64,000 nucleotides of DNA from Eumeta japonica (Eukaryota > Arthropoda > Insecta > Lepidoptera > Psychidae), in assembly GCA_005406025.1 (NCBI GenBank), contig BGZK01000073.1, positions 776,759 to 840,758 on the forward strand. Reading direction: 5' to 3'. The position numbers and the translations under genes are program-made. Shown here in pieces: positions 34,616-46,490 of this stretch. Each line of letters starts with the position of its first letter. Position 1 is the first letter of the stretch. The notes under the pieces are model-generated. The model was not told the DNA's origin and did not search any database. It was given only the letters and a program-made list of their open reading frames with translations.

Positions 34616-35635
34616 AGTAACATTAAAAATCGACTTTTCATTATGCAAGTTGACTGCTTAATTTCATGCTGCTTGCAACAGCTGACGTTGTTTTTTAAGT
34701 AGAAGAGCTAGTTAGATTTTCGAATTCATAGGTAGAATACCTAGTTTAAAAAATATCATGAGAAAACAGTTTTTGAAAATTTTTTCAAAACACACACACA
34801 CACACACACATTGACATAAATACAGACATACAGACATCACTCGGAAAACTAAATAGATTTAGAAATAGATTTCTATTATATGACCCTAAAACATTAAGAT
34901 CTGATGAAAATTCAATTTTGCAAACCAGATCCAAAACAGTGTATTTCCTCAATTTATGAGAAATGTCTGAATTTTAATAGCGGTAATTTAAAAAAAATAT
35001 TCCTTTAATATTTCAACTGCATTATCTTTCGAACACACGAACAGCGGATAGAGTTGACCATTCAATTCTAGCCCGCAATACAGCCATTTCAAACAGTCAC
35101 ACGCCGAACTATTCCATGCACTTCTCCTAAGTTCGCCATTCGACCGGGACATTTCAAAAGTGCAGCGGCAGGCACCTTCGGACGATTTTCAATTTTCGCA
35201 CGCGACACGAATCCAAAACGCATACGACTGCATATTCATGTCGGTGAAATCACCGCTGCACCCGCCCCGCCCCGAAATAGCACGCACGCCACATCTGTGG
35301 TGAAACTGGTTGTCCGAGGCATGGCAAAACTTTCGAGATATTTGCAATATACAGGTGCAGCCGTTCGTTTTTGGATTGCATATAGTGACTTATAGTGATC
35401 ACAACAAAGGTCATGCTAAAGAAATAATTACCAACAATCATGGAGAGTAGCCGAAAGTTGGGACAATGAAAGTGATACATTATCCTTCGTGGTTAATATA
35501 TTTCTTTTGGTTTTATATGGAAAAGATTTAGTTGGAACGATAACCGTTTTGATTCGACGATAAATCACGCCATGCGACGATTATGAAAAATTACCATTAC
35601 AGTGGTAGAGCTAAACTGTGGCCAACTTCGTTGCA
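34616..35635. other. unassigned DNA
   Basis: (CA)10 at 34790-34810, followed by cagacatacagacatcactc, a LINE-tail-like stretch. 35040-35300 is GC-richer and apparently single-copy. Confidence 0.4.
34790..34810. repeat. (CA)10 microsatellite
   Basis: Uninterrupted CA alternation. Confidence 0.95.
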
Positions 35636-35875
35636 TCATAGAAATGAGCCGGCTCGGAAAAGAGCTACTTCACAGCGTTCGCACGTGAAGTGGCAGCGTC
35701 CGCTGTTGTGTTTCGTACAGTGTGTGAAAGTTCCGGTGACCCACTCCCGTCTCTACCCCTCCATCGGCCCCATCGCCTCTCTATCAAATCGATCCTCTTT
35801 CCATTAAATGAGTTATTCCCGTTTAAGAGGTCGGCAACGCACTGGTGACTCTCCTGGGGTTGCTATTTTATAAAA
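35636..35875 (+). mobile_element. 'ggcaacgcactggtg' 3' module, copy 2
   Basis: acgtgaagtggcagcgtccg, ctgttgtgtttcgtacagtg, gaaagttccggtgaccc, a C-rich centre, then gtcggcaacgcactggtgac and ctcctggggttgc. This is the best-conserved centre of the three copies, but it stops before the ggcggtgacc end module. The 74-codon frame at 35583 is incidental. Confidence 0.65.
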
Positions 35876-37285
35876 AGAAAAAAGGTCCTAGCGGTTAGCC
35901 CTATATAAGATGTTTTTCCTAAAATAAAAAAAAAACTAGATTTTTTTAGTTGTTTTTTGCGCCATTTAGTGGAACTTGAAGGTGATCACATTGTTTCTGT
36001 ACAATTGTACAATAGAACCAATAGATCCTCAAAACAAATGATATTACATGACTCGATCTACAGATGACATTGTGCATGCTATTATATATTTGTTATTGAA
36101 ACTGAACATAAACTACTTTCCCCGTAGGACTTATCATATTGTCACGGCAAATTCGAAGGACGCTGAGCAAAGCTCGGCTCTCCTGATGTTATGAAGTAAA
36201 CGACAATGGACATTTAGGGTTAAGTATTTGTAGACATTTTTTTATGCTGAAATCACTTGTTCGGCGTTTGCTTCTACTGGAAATGCTTGTCAATTTCCTA
36301 AATTGAGTGTATTTCTAATGTCTGTTACGCCGGTCTCAATAAAGTGAACGAATTTTGATAACATATTCTATTTAATGCCAGTCGATGTCGGCTGTATCTC
36401 ATATATCTCAGGTTTCGAAGTAGATTTTTATTAAAAAAAAAATAAATAAATCGAACGTTCTTCCTGTTTCTTCGATCCTATCACACTAACTTCGAATTTA
36501 CTTAATAGAACTGACAATGTGTACGGGCCCTTAGCCAATAGGGCCGTCGAATATTGGTCCACTAGAGGAAGTGGCCGTGTTAATATGCAAAGCAGACGCT
36601 GCCGAGTTCCGCGCGGCGTGTACACATTGCGCCGGCGCCGCGAATTGGCCGTCTGTCGTGACGTTCGACAAGCTTGACCGATCTACGTGAAACGTGTCTA
36701 TCATTCGCAATTTAGACGGGGTGCGAAATCGAGTGTCGACTAAAAGTGAAACCTTTCGTTATTTTACACCCTCGCGCAACATATTCGCTTATCTTAAACC
36801 GAACGAGTGAGTTTTTCATCCATTGCCGATCCATAGATGTTTCACTTTTAACGCAGACAAGTTAAAAGCATTCGATGCATACGATGTTAAACTTTATCGG
36901 CATTACTACCGATGGTTAATGTGGAGTTCCAGACTATCAAGTTTTATTATATAACATAATTTATGTAATATGTTTCATCATATATCAATATAAATAAATG
37001 CGAACAAAAATATATACATATTTTCAAAATTGTATACCCTCGAGGACATATAAATATCTCCTTTTATTATATCGAGTAATCTTGACATTCATACCAATCC
37101 GTTTCTGTTTTCGGTTTAAGTTCCGATGTCACTGATAGTACCGATTCGGTCTTGTTCTCTGTTCCAATCGCACTATCACTCTGGTTTCTGATATCAATTA
37201 TTAGTTTTTTGTAAATTATTGCACAGATAACGCATAAATGGAAAATTTGAATGTCATGCATACAAATTGGAAAATATTTAATATG
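35876..37285. other. unassigned DNA
   Basis: aggtgatcacattgtt at 35980-35995 is an exact copy of 26254-26269. 36500-36800 is GC-rich and CpG-rich (includes gccggcgccgcg) and looks single-copy, a candidate regulatory or conserved element. acggggtgcgaaatcgagtg at 36716 echoes 19643. The rest is AT-rich. Confidence 0.4.
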
Positions 37286-37355
37286 TGTACTAAATTTCAT
37301 CTAAATCCGTCTAGCCGTTTATGCGTAGTTGAAATAAAAACTCTCCAAACTTCGT
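37286..37355 (+). mobile_element. LINE-tail fragment
   Basis: gtactaaatttcatctaaat followed by ccgtctagccgtttatgcgt is a typical insect LINE 3' UTR stretch. The frame over it is incidental. Confidence 0.4.
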
Positions 37356-37784
37356 CACAAAGTATCAAGTATTGTATTAATAGCATATATGTATATACGT
37401 GCAGTGTAAAAACCTTATAATATGTACGCATGGCGGAAAAAATAGAATAAAATAAATTATTTTCAAATGTTCTAGTTATGAGGAGTCATAAACACGAACA
37501 TCCAAAAAAAAAAATGTAACCTATATTTTATGTAACAACGAATTTTATCATTTTTTTAACTTGTATTAAAATTGATAAATCATTATCGAGTTATAATTAT
37601 ACATAGAAACAAACATAGAAAGATAAACACGCAGTAGCTTATGTATTACAAAATGACGTGGTTTATTAGTACATTAAAGTTGATTAAGCTTAATTAAATT
37701 CTTGTTAAACTCTAAAGAAACATACAAACGAATAAACAGGCAAACAGCGACATTAACCTATGTCCCTTTTCTAGTGACAGATAT
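37356..37784. other. unassigned AT-rich DNA
   Basis: Nothing recognised. Confidence 0.5.
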
Positions 37785-37882
37785 TTGTTGTGCCAAATTT
37801 TATTAAAATCAGTACAATAGTTTAGGCGTGGAAACGCAATACACAGACAGACAGATAAATGCCTACATTTTCACATTTATAA
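37785..37882 (+). mobile_element. LINE-tail fragment
   Basis: ccaaattttattaaaatcag, tagtttaggcgtggaaacgc, acacagacagacagataaat and ttttcacatttataac follow the usual order of an insect LINE 3' end. No coding part. Confidence 0.5.
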
Positions 37883-38598
37883 CATTCGTATGTAAACGTT
37901 TATATGGAATATATTCGTGGTTTTATGTGGAATATATTCTTAGAAGTAAAATATATCGATGATTTATTACTCCTTAAGAATATGTTCCATTTATTTTAAG
38001 GAATATTCTCAAGTGGCGCATCGGAGCTGGCACACGCCACGTTTTTGATTAGCTTGTGTCAGTTACACCAACTGTTTTGAGTATGGATATGGGAGAACAG
38101 GAACCAACATGGGATAGAAATACGCAAGGACAAGAGCAGGGACCGAATGTGTCCCGTCGTTGTAACACGGAAAATACCAGCTAAATACAGAGCTTCAAGT
38201 CACTTCACCCGATTTACAATACTAATGCAGTTTTCTGAGCTGCTGACGTGATTCGATTTAAGGGGGGTACAGAAAATTCAGAGAGAAAAGAAGAATTTTA
38301 AGAATATCTCTTATCCTGGCTCCGGTCGATAGTACATAAAGCCATTGCGTGTTTGCGTTTTAAAGTCCTGCTTCTGATGTAGATCTCGACAGCACTACCC
38401 GACAATGGATATTTATCCAGACTCATACCGTATACGTTGTCGAAGTGTGGATTTTTAAGTTTCACTTAAATAATGAAGACTTAGAATTTATAGAGCCACG
38501 TTTGTCTGCCCTAGTCACAAATATTGTGGATGGGTTACCAACAATCTTTTTATCTTTAAGACTGAAGGATTCGGATCTTCAGCCTCCCAAGACAGCTA
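37883..38598. other. unassigned DNA
   Basis: Nothing recognised; the direct words tggaatatattc recur at about 37906 and 37928, a local duplication. Confidence 0.45.
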
Positions 38599-38772
38599 CT
38601 GATTTTGGCGGTCTCCGACGACCGTCATCATAGATGTGGTCACAGGGTCCGAGGCCGGCGGCTTAAGGTGGTCCTGGACGCATCGGGCGTCCGGTTTAAT
38701 TCGACTTAAGTTAAAAAGTCATCGGTCGATTAGTCGGGCGGTCGTGATCGAATGCGGTACGTTCCGTCACGA
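38599..38772 (+). mobile_element. SINE-like repeat, copy 2
   Basis: Second copy of the family at 33.35-33.50 kb (shared words given there). The short frames over it (38445-38824) are incidental. Confidence 0.5.
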
Positions 38773-39545
38773 ATCTGAGCTATTCACAATTCTGCCACCA
38801 ACGCTCTCAGAAATCAATATATGATAACGCGGTCGTACATCCCGTCTGATAGGGACATCTCTGATAGGGAAAGAACGACTTTAAAAAGAGATTGAAAAGG
38901 AAATGATGACAGGAAGGGATGAATAGAGAGAAGGGCAGCGGAAAAGGGCTACAACATAATAGTGTTTTAGTATTCGTATACGCACGCGCAACGGCACTCT
39001 CGCACGCGGACACTCATAATCATGTACTATTTTTTTCTATCTATACGTTTAATTTCTATAGTGATATACTTTCATCTACCTATACTAATATACGAAACTG
39101 TATATAGCTACAATTTTTCAGGCGGACATACAGACAGATAGATCATAGAAGAAAATATTAAAAGAGGTAAAGTTGGTCGCTGGTCTGTGAGCCATGAAAC
39201 GAATATATTATTAATCACGAAATTTGACAAAAAAAATTGTATGTATAGACAGACAATACAGATTTATGTAGTATTATAGACACACCATTTAAATAATTTA
39301 AACTGCCAATTCAAGCAGACGTAGTATACAAAAAGATGGGGCCCCAGCCAATTTGAAATTCGGACCTAACGATCAATGCTTTATCGCTTCCTTAATGTGA
39401 AACGACACGCGGTGACGTCACACCGAATGTAACATTACGACCGCGCGCTAACGGGGTCGCCGGCCTAATTTTAATATAACCATCGATAACTTTACTATGT
39501 GTGCGTAATATATTATTATTACTTTCTATATTAATAATGATATTT
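38773..39545. other. unassigned DNA
   Basis: An imperfect LINE-tail-like stretch (cggacatacagacagatag, about 39122) is the only hint of a repeat. A palindromic gtgacgtcac lies at about 39412-39421. Confidence 0.4.
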
Positions 39546-39832
39546 TATATACGCCAGATGACCCGACACACGTTCTGCCTTTTCTTTAGGCGGTGTGTTG
39601 GTTTTTGGTGCGAAATTCCTTAACACGGCTTGCGGTTGGAATTAACTAGTGGAAATCGTAACATAAAGAAAAGCGTTATGCCCCTCTATACTTTCTTTCT
39701 CTCTCTCTCTTGAAAATTAATATTTAGTATTTTAAATTTATATAGCTTACAATTCACTATTTGTTATTTAAATTTTAATAAGGAAACGAATATTTTTCAA
39801 AGATATTAAATGAAACTTTTCATTTTAATTGT
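39546..39832 (+). mobile_element. 'cataaagaaaagcgttatgcc' repeat, internally deleted copy
   Basis: In order: gacccgacacacgttctgcc (shared with 10.36 kb), attccttaacacggcttgcg, atcgtaacataaagaaaagc, gttatgcccctct, a CT run, atttagtattttaaatttat, tagcttacaattcactattt, and aatatttttcaaag. The same order, with about 300 bp extra in the middle, occurs at 56.52-57.08 kb. Non-coding; family name unknown to me. Confidence 0.6.
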
Positions 39833-40494
39833 TATGTTGCAAAAACTTCGTTCTTAATAGAAGTCCCCAACCTCACAAATAATTTGTCAATAACATGACT
39901 CCTATCTCCACCTATCGGATTTTAGCATAATTTTTACAGTCTCGACATAACAAATATATTGTTTGAATATGATCTCAATTGGTCAAGTCGTTTAGAAGTT
40001 ATATAATGATAAGCATATTATGATTCTTTGGTTGTTTACAAAGAATACTATGACGCTAATCACGATTCTGGTAATACTATCTGGTTAAACATTTACAGCT
40101 GCAGACTATGACATCTCGAACTAGGCACTCTCATTTTGCAGACGCAATCTGCTCAGAATTAGTACCGTAAACTATATCACCCTGCCTGATTCTACTCGAT
40201 CAATGTCAATAGTTCTGTTTTCTTTGTTAGGAAATAGATTGCCAATAGCAACATGATTACGAGCCGTAACTGTATTGCTTTTTCTCCAACTAACATTATA
40301 TTTTAAATTTAAATTTTCGGGAAATGAGGCATATTGTACGCGCTAATGACGTATTATACAGATATACAGTACAACGCACGAAACTCTGCCTCTCATAAAT
40401 TGTCCGCAAACGATGCACTTTGCAGATATAATGCTCCCCTCCCCTTTCTTCTTCTCCCCCGCGTCCCTGTTTCACGCCATTGCGACGCTTTCGT
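39833..40494. other. unassigned AT-rich DNA
   Basis: Nothing recognised; the frame at 40334-40567 runs into the SINE that follows. Confidence 0.45.
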
Positions 40495-40645
40495 GACTTA
40501 CTTCACAGCGGCAGAGTTCCGTGCGTTGCACTGTAACGGTAACATCCGGGACCGTTCGGCTTCATAAGCTCTCAGAGGCACGGAGGCCTAAGTTAAAGAC
40601 TTCGACCCTTAGTCCGAACACTTCTAGCCACTGAGCGACTATTGT
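40495..40645 (-). mobile_element. SINE-like fragment, minus strand
   Basis: Read on the minus strand, gtcgctcagtggctagaagt (from about 40641) resembles a pol III A box, and gggtcgaagtcttt (about 40612-40599) a weak B box. Similar in layout to the SINE at 34.33 kb. Confidence 0.4.
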
Positions 40646-41457
40646 TTTCTTTATTTTGTTCATATAATTTAGAATCGATATCGATCTCTTCCACGGGAAT
40701 GACTAACTGTATTTTAAGATATAACTGGACATTTATCGCGCCTTTGATGACGCGACGCAGGTGAGAAAATTTCTGAAATTCATTTATTTATCAAATGACA
40801 CTGCTAAACCTAATGGGGGCAGGTAGATTTACCTCTTGTCAAAGAACACATTGGAATATGTCTATTAGGTAAAGTCTGTAATATTATCGAGAAGATTGAT
40901 ATCATACAATTATCATGTCATTTCTACTGTTTTAGTTCTTTGGTAGAAGTTTATTTTAGATTAAATTAGATTAAACCCATAAAATATGGACAGTGTTATG
41001 CCGAGTGACTTTTGCTAAATAGTTGTCAAAATTTCATCAAATCTCAATCAATTATCCACATTATCGAGGTCCTTAATACCAATTTGGTATTGAGCTCAAA
41101 ACGAGTACGTTATCTATTCTTTAAATAATCTGACATATATGTTTTGGTTATTTGAAAATTATTCTTATCTTTAAATCGAACATTTGCTATTAAACCTAAT
41201 TATTCTTAAAAAAAAAGATAAAAAGTATCTATCTACAATTCTTCATTTAGAAGGGTCCCATAACAAAGTATTACAAGAATTTTATAATAAAACACGACAG
41301 AAACTCGTTAAAAACGTTACGAATGCCGACATAAATAAAGAATTTCGTCAAATCAAACGCTCTTATTATTACCTCTGCCTACTGCCGTAACATTAAATAA
41401 AAAGACGTTTTACAACGCCATAACAACGAAAAAACGATAAAAACAACGGAAACAAAC
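40646..41457. other. unassigned DNA with one lysine-rich frame
   Basis: The plus-strand frame 41184-41390 (68 codons; NKTRQKLVKNVTNADINKEF inside) shows no known domain. Otherwise AT-rich. Confidence 0.35.
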
Positions 41458-41530
41458 AAATGGCGGCCGGCGCGTTAATATATTTTGACAGCCAACGGCG
41501 GCCATTTTGATTTCGGGCGGGCGAGTGAAC
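41458..41530. promoter_or_regulatory. mirrored GGCGGCC/CCAT patch
   Basis: aaatggcggcc (41458-41468) faces ggcggccattt (41497-41507) in a short GC-rich patch followed by cgggcgggcgagtg. AAnATGGCGGC is the YY1/Pho-type core, and an inverted pair in a CpG-rich island is promoter-like. No gene can be attached. Similar 'atggcgg' words also occur in lepidopteran repeats, so the reading is weak. Confidence 0.25.
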
Positions 41531-41795
41531 GTCAATCAAATTGTCGTAAAGAACACAATAAAAGTTTTATAAGAGTGGTCTGGAAACGCTACGCTGATAA
41601 TATATAAGTCTATTGTAGAACCTTTTTTTTAGAGGTTGATTGAGGGGGGTCGCTACTCATGATATAGACTTTATATAAAAGCCATTTCGTCGCATTAACT
41701 ATATCCTGGATTGAAGCGAATTAACTTTATTAAGAATAGATATTCCAGCTTTATCCGGTTTAAAGATAGAGTTTCATGCCAGATTTCATCACGCC
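41531..41795. other. unassigned DNA
   Basis: Nothing recognised. Confidence 0.45.
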
Positions 41796-42015
41796 ACTCA
41801 GCCACAGATGTTCTGATTTAGTATGAGTGGTCTGATCTCTAAGCCCCTCGCAGCACCGGAGAGCTTATACCCTGCCACAGATGTGCTGATTTAGAATGAG
41901 TTATCTCTAAGCCCCTCGAGTCGGCCCAGCGTGGAGGGGCCCTAGTCATACCCTAATTGGTCAATGCATCCGCGGTCAGGACTCGAATCCGGTACTTTTT
42001 CGAAGGCGGCGCTTG
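41796..42015 (-). mobile_element. SINE with internal 73-bp-period duplication
   Basis: On the minus strand ccggattcgagtcctg (about 41991-41976) is a B-box-like sequence, preceded by tcacaagcgccgccttcg, a typical SINE head. The body contains a direct duplication: 41801-41850 and 41874-41918 both run from gccacagatg to ctctaagcccctcg. cccagcgtggaggggc follows. Confidence 0.5.
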
Positions 42016-42469
42016 TGAGCACTCTCTCAAAATCTCTTTGCTTGTTCAAGGATCCAAGTGTTTGTACAAAAATTGAAAAGAGATCAATAGTTAAAAAGCG
42101 TCTAAACGCCTATCAGACCACGCATATTATAGGGTTCCGTAGTCATTTTGTTAATAAAATATTTAGAGCATTACTGCTATCGTATCGCAAATACATCGAT
42201 TTTTTAGTTATGTACGTATAGTGAAACTGTATTTATTTACTATGTAGTTGGATAACGTAGGACAAATTTATTCTTTACTCTTATCATAGTACGCTGAATA
42301 TTATTCGCTATAGGATACCTGAAATAAATGCCACTCAGTGTCCTCACTTTGGCACACTTGTGTGCATAATTTAAAATTTATAGAGGAAACAGCTTGAATC
42401 ATGCGAAAGAAACAGCTGATAAAAACACGTAAAAACACTCAATTTAAAACACCTATTCACCGACAACCC
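42016..42469. other. unassigned AT-rich DNA
   Basis: tatagggttccgtagtcatt (42128-42147) is a stub of the 'accggcca' family; otherwise nothing recognised. Confidence 0.4.
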
Positions 42470-42658
42470 CATACATGAGGGTGCTCCCAAAAAATCCATC
42501 CCTTTTACAAGTATGAAGAACTACCCCTATAAAAATTGACCATTTTTTCTAGTGGATCTGAAGTACCACTAAACAAAACTTTATGCACTGAAGTGCAGAG
42601 TTGTAAGTAACGCTGCGACGGAAAGAGATGATTTATGTAGATCGTGGAACCCTAAAAT
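42470..42658 (+). mobile_element. degraded 3' part of an 'accggcca'-type element
   Basis: catgagggtgctcccaaaaa, gcgacggaaagagatgattt and gtggaaccctaaaat (end 42657) correspond to the tail layout cggacagacatg..ggaaccctaaaa seen at 49.2 kb. Strongly eroded. Confidence 0.35.
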
Positions 42659-43512
42659 AACCACGTATATGTTATTGCTCACAATCTGTGAACACCTCTG
42701 TGTTGATCATAAATTACTGAATTTGTCATAAATTGCTGTATTCGGTGTACAATAACATGTTTGTGACAAGTCAGACCTATGTTTGTCCTATATCGACACT
42801 TAATTTTCTAGAAATAGTATGTGATCATTGTGATATACGTTTGATATCTAATAGTAATAGGCAGGAGTTGTGACGAATCTGAGACAGCAATAGTTTCACT
42901 ATCCCTTTCCGATCTGATGAAAGGAAATAAAGTCATTATATTATTTAAAAGCAGCAGTATATCGAATTTCACTAAGTTACTATTTCGCTATTGGTTACAG
43001 CCAGATTTTCTAATTGTCACTTTGCGTCACGCAGATCCTTGCAGCTTCTTAAAACATCCAAATCGGATCGGTCTTGAAACAGAACAGCTGCGAACTGGAT
43101 ATGGCTACCATAAAATTTCTACAATAGATTCATCTATTTGAGAACTTTTCACGAACTGTTTTATTAGTGGTATCATAGTGCGTCTAGTCATTTTAAACGT
43201 TAATAATGTGTCGCAATCGCAAAACATTTCAGTTTATATACTAAGGGAATTCCCTGACTGCGGTCCATATTTTAAAATACAAAAATATCGATTAACATAG
43301 TACAATATTAAATGGTAATGCATATATTAAGGTAGGCCTATATTTGTGCCGCCGATCTTTGGTAAATATTCTTAAACATTGATTCTAAAAATGGTTAGCA
43401 TTTTAATAGTAACAATTTAATTCCAAAAATCAGTTTGAACTTACTCATAATACTTCAACTATCGATGCTGGCGTTGAGCTGGTGGGGCCTGGAAGCATTT
43501 GTTGTAATTAGA
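42659..43512. other. unassigned DNA
   Basis: Nothing recognised; the 74-codon frame at 42917-43141 shows no domain. Confidence 0.45.
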
Positions 43513-44650
43513 GCATTTTACATCTCTCCAAGGCAATCGATTGTGTTGGTCACGAAATTCAAATCGGAAAACTGAGTCATTATGGAGTAACAGGTTCTTC
43601 TGGGGTAGTGTTTGAATAACAGAGCTCAGAAGGTCCGATGTTAGTGAAATGAGGCCTACCAGATTTGTGGTCTGCATGGTGTACCACCAGGATTTATTCT
43701 TGGCCTAACTCTGTTTTTAGTCTATATATAAACAATTTATCTGGCCTCGCAAAGGACATTCCTTAGATAGTATTGTTCGTGGATGATGCCTCGCTGCAAA
43801 TTAGAGATACGAGATGACATCGTCCTTAATGTGAACATTGCTATCTTAAAAATAGACAAATGGTATACTGTAAATAACCTACTTTTTTTAAAGAAATCTA
43901 AACAAAATGTAAGTATAAAATTATTACATTCGTTTGTAATTAATGAAAATACATTAGGAACGGTTTTAATACGAAATGAAAAGTTCGAGTTTATTAATAC
44001 TATTGTATCATATCAGTTAACTGGGTAAAAGCACTTAGCTCTATTGCACATCCGGTTAAAAAATACACGAAACTTATCAGACATCAAAACAATTAGAATG
44101 GTTAACTTCCATATTCCATAGCCTCAAGTCATGCGTTTCACATGACATTCTATTTGGCATGTCCACAACATGCCGCTGGAATTCATAGAATTTCCATGCT
44201 GCAGAGTCAGGCCGCTCGCGCAATTTACGAGCTCCAACCTCGTGTATCTCTTAGAAGTTTAGGGAAATTGAAATCTCAACTCTCGCACCTCGATTTATAT
44301 AATAAAATTTAATATTTGTAAGAAAACATTTAGAAGTTTTTAAGAGAAATATTACTAATATGAATACTAAAATAAACTTAGTATTAGAAATGAAAATAAA
44401 ATGTAATACATGTGTCGAATACGCAAAGTTCAATAAGGTCCCTGTGGATGTACAGGACTTACCCTTATACAAGTTTAAGATAATTATATTAAACAAATAC
44501 TTGATAAAAAAGGTATTACACAATTTCTGAATATTTAAAGACAAATATCCATAAATACAACCAGCTCGAATACTCACCGGTTTGTTTCATTCTGTAAACA
44601 ATTTTGTATTTGAGTACGGTCATGTATGGTAAGACTAATAGAAAATCCTT
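43513..44650 (+). mobile_element. CR1/Jockey-like LINE reverse transcriptase, copy 1
   Basis: Plus-strand RT remnant, read across several frames. SKAIDCVGHEI-like (about 43525-43555) is the RT domain segment before the active site; GVPPGFILGLTLFLVYI (from 43677) is the conserved GxPQGSxLGPxLF block; the active site reads FVDDASLQI with FVDD at 43776-43787. A frameshift near 43800 leads to RDDIVLNVNIAILKIDKWYT (frame 43783-44028). The C-terminal region reads FNKVPVDVQDLPLYKFKIII (from about 44430), then KDKYP and ILTGLF (to about 44595). Stops and shifts throughout. The C-terminus matches the opposite-strand copy at 48.4-48.8 kb. Clade assignment is by recognition; CR1 and Jockey are hard to separate here. 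Confidence 0.82.
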
Positions 44651-45225
44651 CTCCCACTTTCATCACTAGATCCTCGTAGCCGAGTATAACGTCTGTAGAT
44701 CGCCAAAAGCAACCAAATTAGCCCGAACTCGAAAGGGTTAGCAGTAACCAACGAATAGTATAACTGTCCACCTCCTGACTCCATCAAGTCTTCATTAACC
44801 TGTCGACATTATCGTAACGTCGTATTGTATCACGGCAACTCGATTTGTGTGCAAATTTTACATGAACCGGTTTAGTGGATGGAAAAATTGTAGCGGAATT
44901 TGAAACAAAAACAGTAACAAATCAATACTAAGGGTAAAGCAAAATAAAACCGTTAAATTACAAAAGAGCTATACTTGAGTTTTTTCTTGTTCTTATCATA
45001 GCGAGTAAATATTATAACGTATTTTAAGTGTTTTTAGTTAGTCTAAATAAGTAACACCTATTTAAGAAGAACTGTGAATATTATTATAGCGACACTATAT
45101 ACCTAAGTAGTGTACGCCAAGACGCCTTTCAGTAGGAGTGCTTTTCTTTGCAATTTGTAATATAAATATCAATACAACTCTGCGATTATGCACGAAATAC
45201 CTGCAAACTACACAAATCCTTCTCG
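44651..45225. other. unassigned DNA
   Basis: Nothing recognised. Confidence 0.45.
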
Positions 45226-45330
45226 CAAACAACTCTAATTACAAGAGAAAACCGTATCAAAATCCGTACAGTACTTTCTGAGATCAGCCTTCACGCACAT
45301 ACAGACAAATATTTAATTCATAGTACGTTA
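45226..45330 (+). mobile_element. LINE-tail fragment
   Basis: ccgtatcaaaatccgtacag, ctttctgagatcagcc and acgcacatacagacaaatat are in the usual LINE 3' UTR order. Short and isolated. Confidence 0.4.
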
Positions 45331-46255
45331 ACTTATGATACAATCTTTCATTAGATGTTTGAAAGTATGTTTCCCTTAAGGAATTTCCTGTAGTTACTAG
45401 TTATGATTTGTTGAATCTTGATAAACCACAGATGACTCGGCCGCGGATAGTCATATATGTATGACAATATATACATGTCAATATTCGTATGCGAATTTTT
45501 GCATTAAAATATGTCAATTCAATGCAAATATGTTGAGACAAGTGCGTAGAATAACAAAATGATGATTCGAACTGATGATTGTTTTGTTAAGTGTGACTTG
45601 AATACATAGGTATTAGAATATGATTAAATTTTTATTAATAAAATTTGAATCGTTGTAATAAAATTGAAATTATGAATCAGTTTAAATATTTAATATTTTT
45701 AATTAATTTTATCTTCTGTATTCTAAGTATTGAAAAATATAAAATTAATATTATTTTCTGTTATTAGTAAACCTCTAGACATAGAGTAAAACACTGGCAT
45801 TTTAACAAAATAGCTTTTCCAATCCAAATGTAATCTTATTTCGTGACATAATTTTTAAATAATTTTCGGTAAAAATGTCTTTTTTTACATTTTCTTCAAA
45901 TATACGTAGATAATGAATTTCGTATCTTAAGCGCTTTTACAGACAAATATTAAAATTTTGTAACAACATGGTTTAAGCTTAGGCTCTTTAGTGATAGACA
46001 CAGAGAACAGTTTCCATAATTATTTTCTGCTTCTCAGCACTGCACCTATCTATTTATAAAGGTGTGTTAATTTTTAGATTTATAATCGATAAATTCATTT
46101 TTTAAACGGATTTATTTAGCTTGACCTGTTTATTTATTTGTTTGGGTCAAATTTAGTAACTGAATTTTTACCCATTTGCAGTTGACGGATTTATCTTAAA
46201 TTTTGTATACACCTTTAGTTTTAATGAGAATACAATTAAGCATATTCTATATTGG
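45331..46255. other. unassigned AT-rich DNA
   Basis: Nothing recognised. Confidence 0.5.
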
Positions 46256-46490
46256 TGTAAATTAAACATGGTCGCCAACAAAATGGTGGATTACATATTT
46301 ATTTTTACAACCCCCTCAATATGAATGTCAAATAAAAGGGCTTGACTAATAGAATACAGCACACTATTAAAAATGCAAATCCAATATGGCAGCCAACAAA
46401 AAGGCGAAACCTTCACGCGATGCCCTCTATAGGATATTAAATGTAAAGTCTTTGGAAGGATTATGTATTGAGGTGTTAGATTGCAAAAAT
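46256..46490 (+). repeat. 118-bp direct duplication ('atggcggccaacaaaatgg' type)
   Basis: catggtcgccaacaaaatgg (46267-46286) recurs as tatggcagccaacaaaaagg (46385-46404), 118 bp on. The following aatatgaatgtcaaataaaa recurs as ggatattaaatgtaaag at about the same spacing. Two units of a repeat that I recognise as longer arrays in other moths. Non-coding; the frame at 46291-46494 is incidental. Confidence 0.6.

Noticed and set aside
44251..44577. 108-codon minus-strand frame
   Set aside because: Antisense of the LINE C-terminus read on the plus strand (DVQDLPLYKF).
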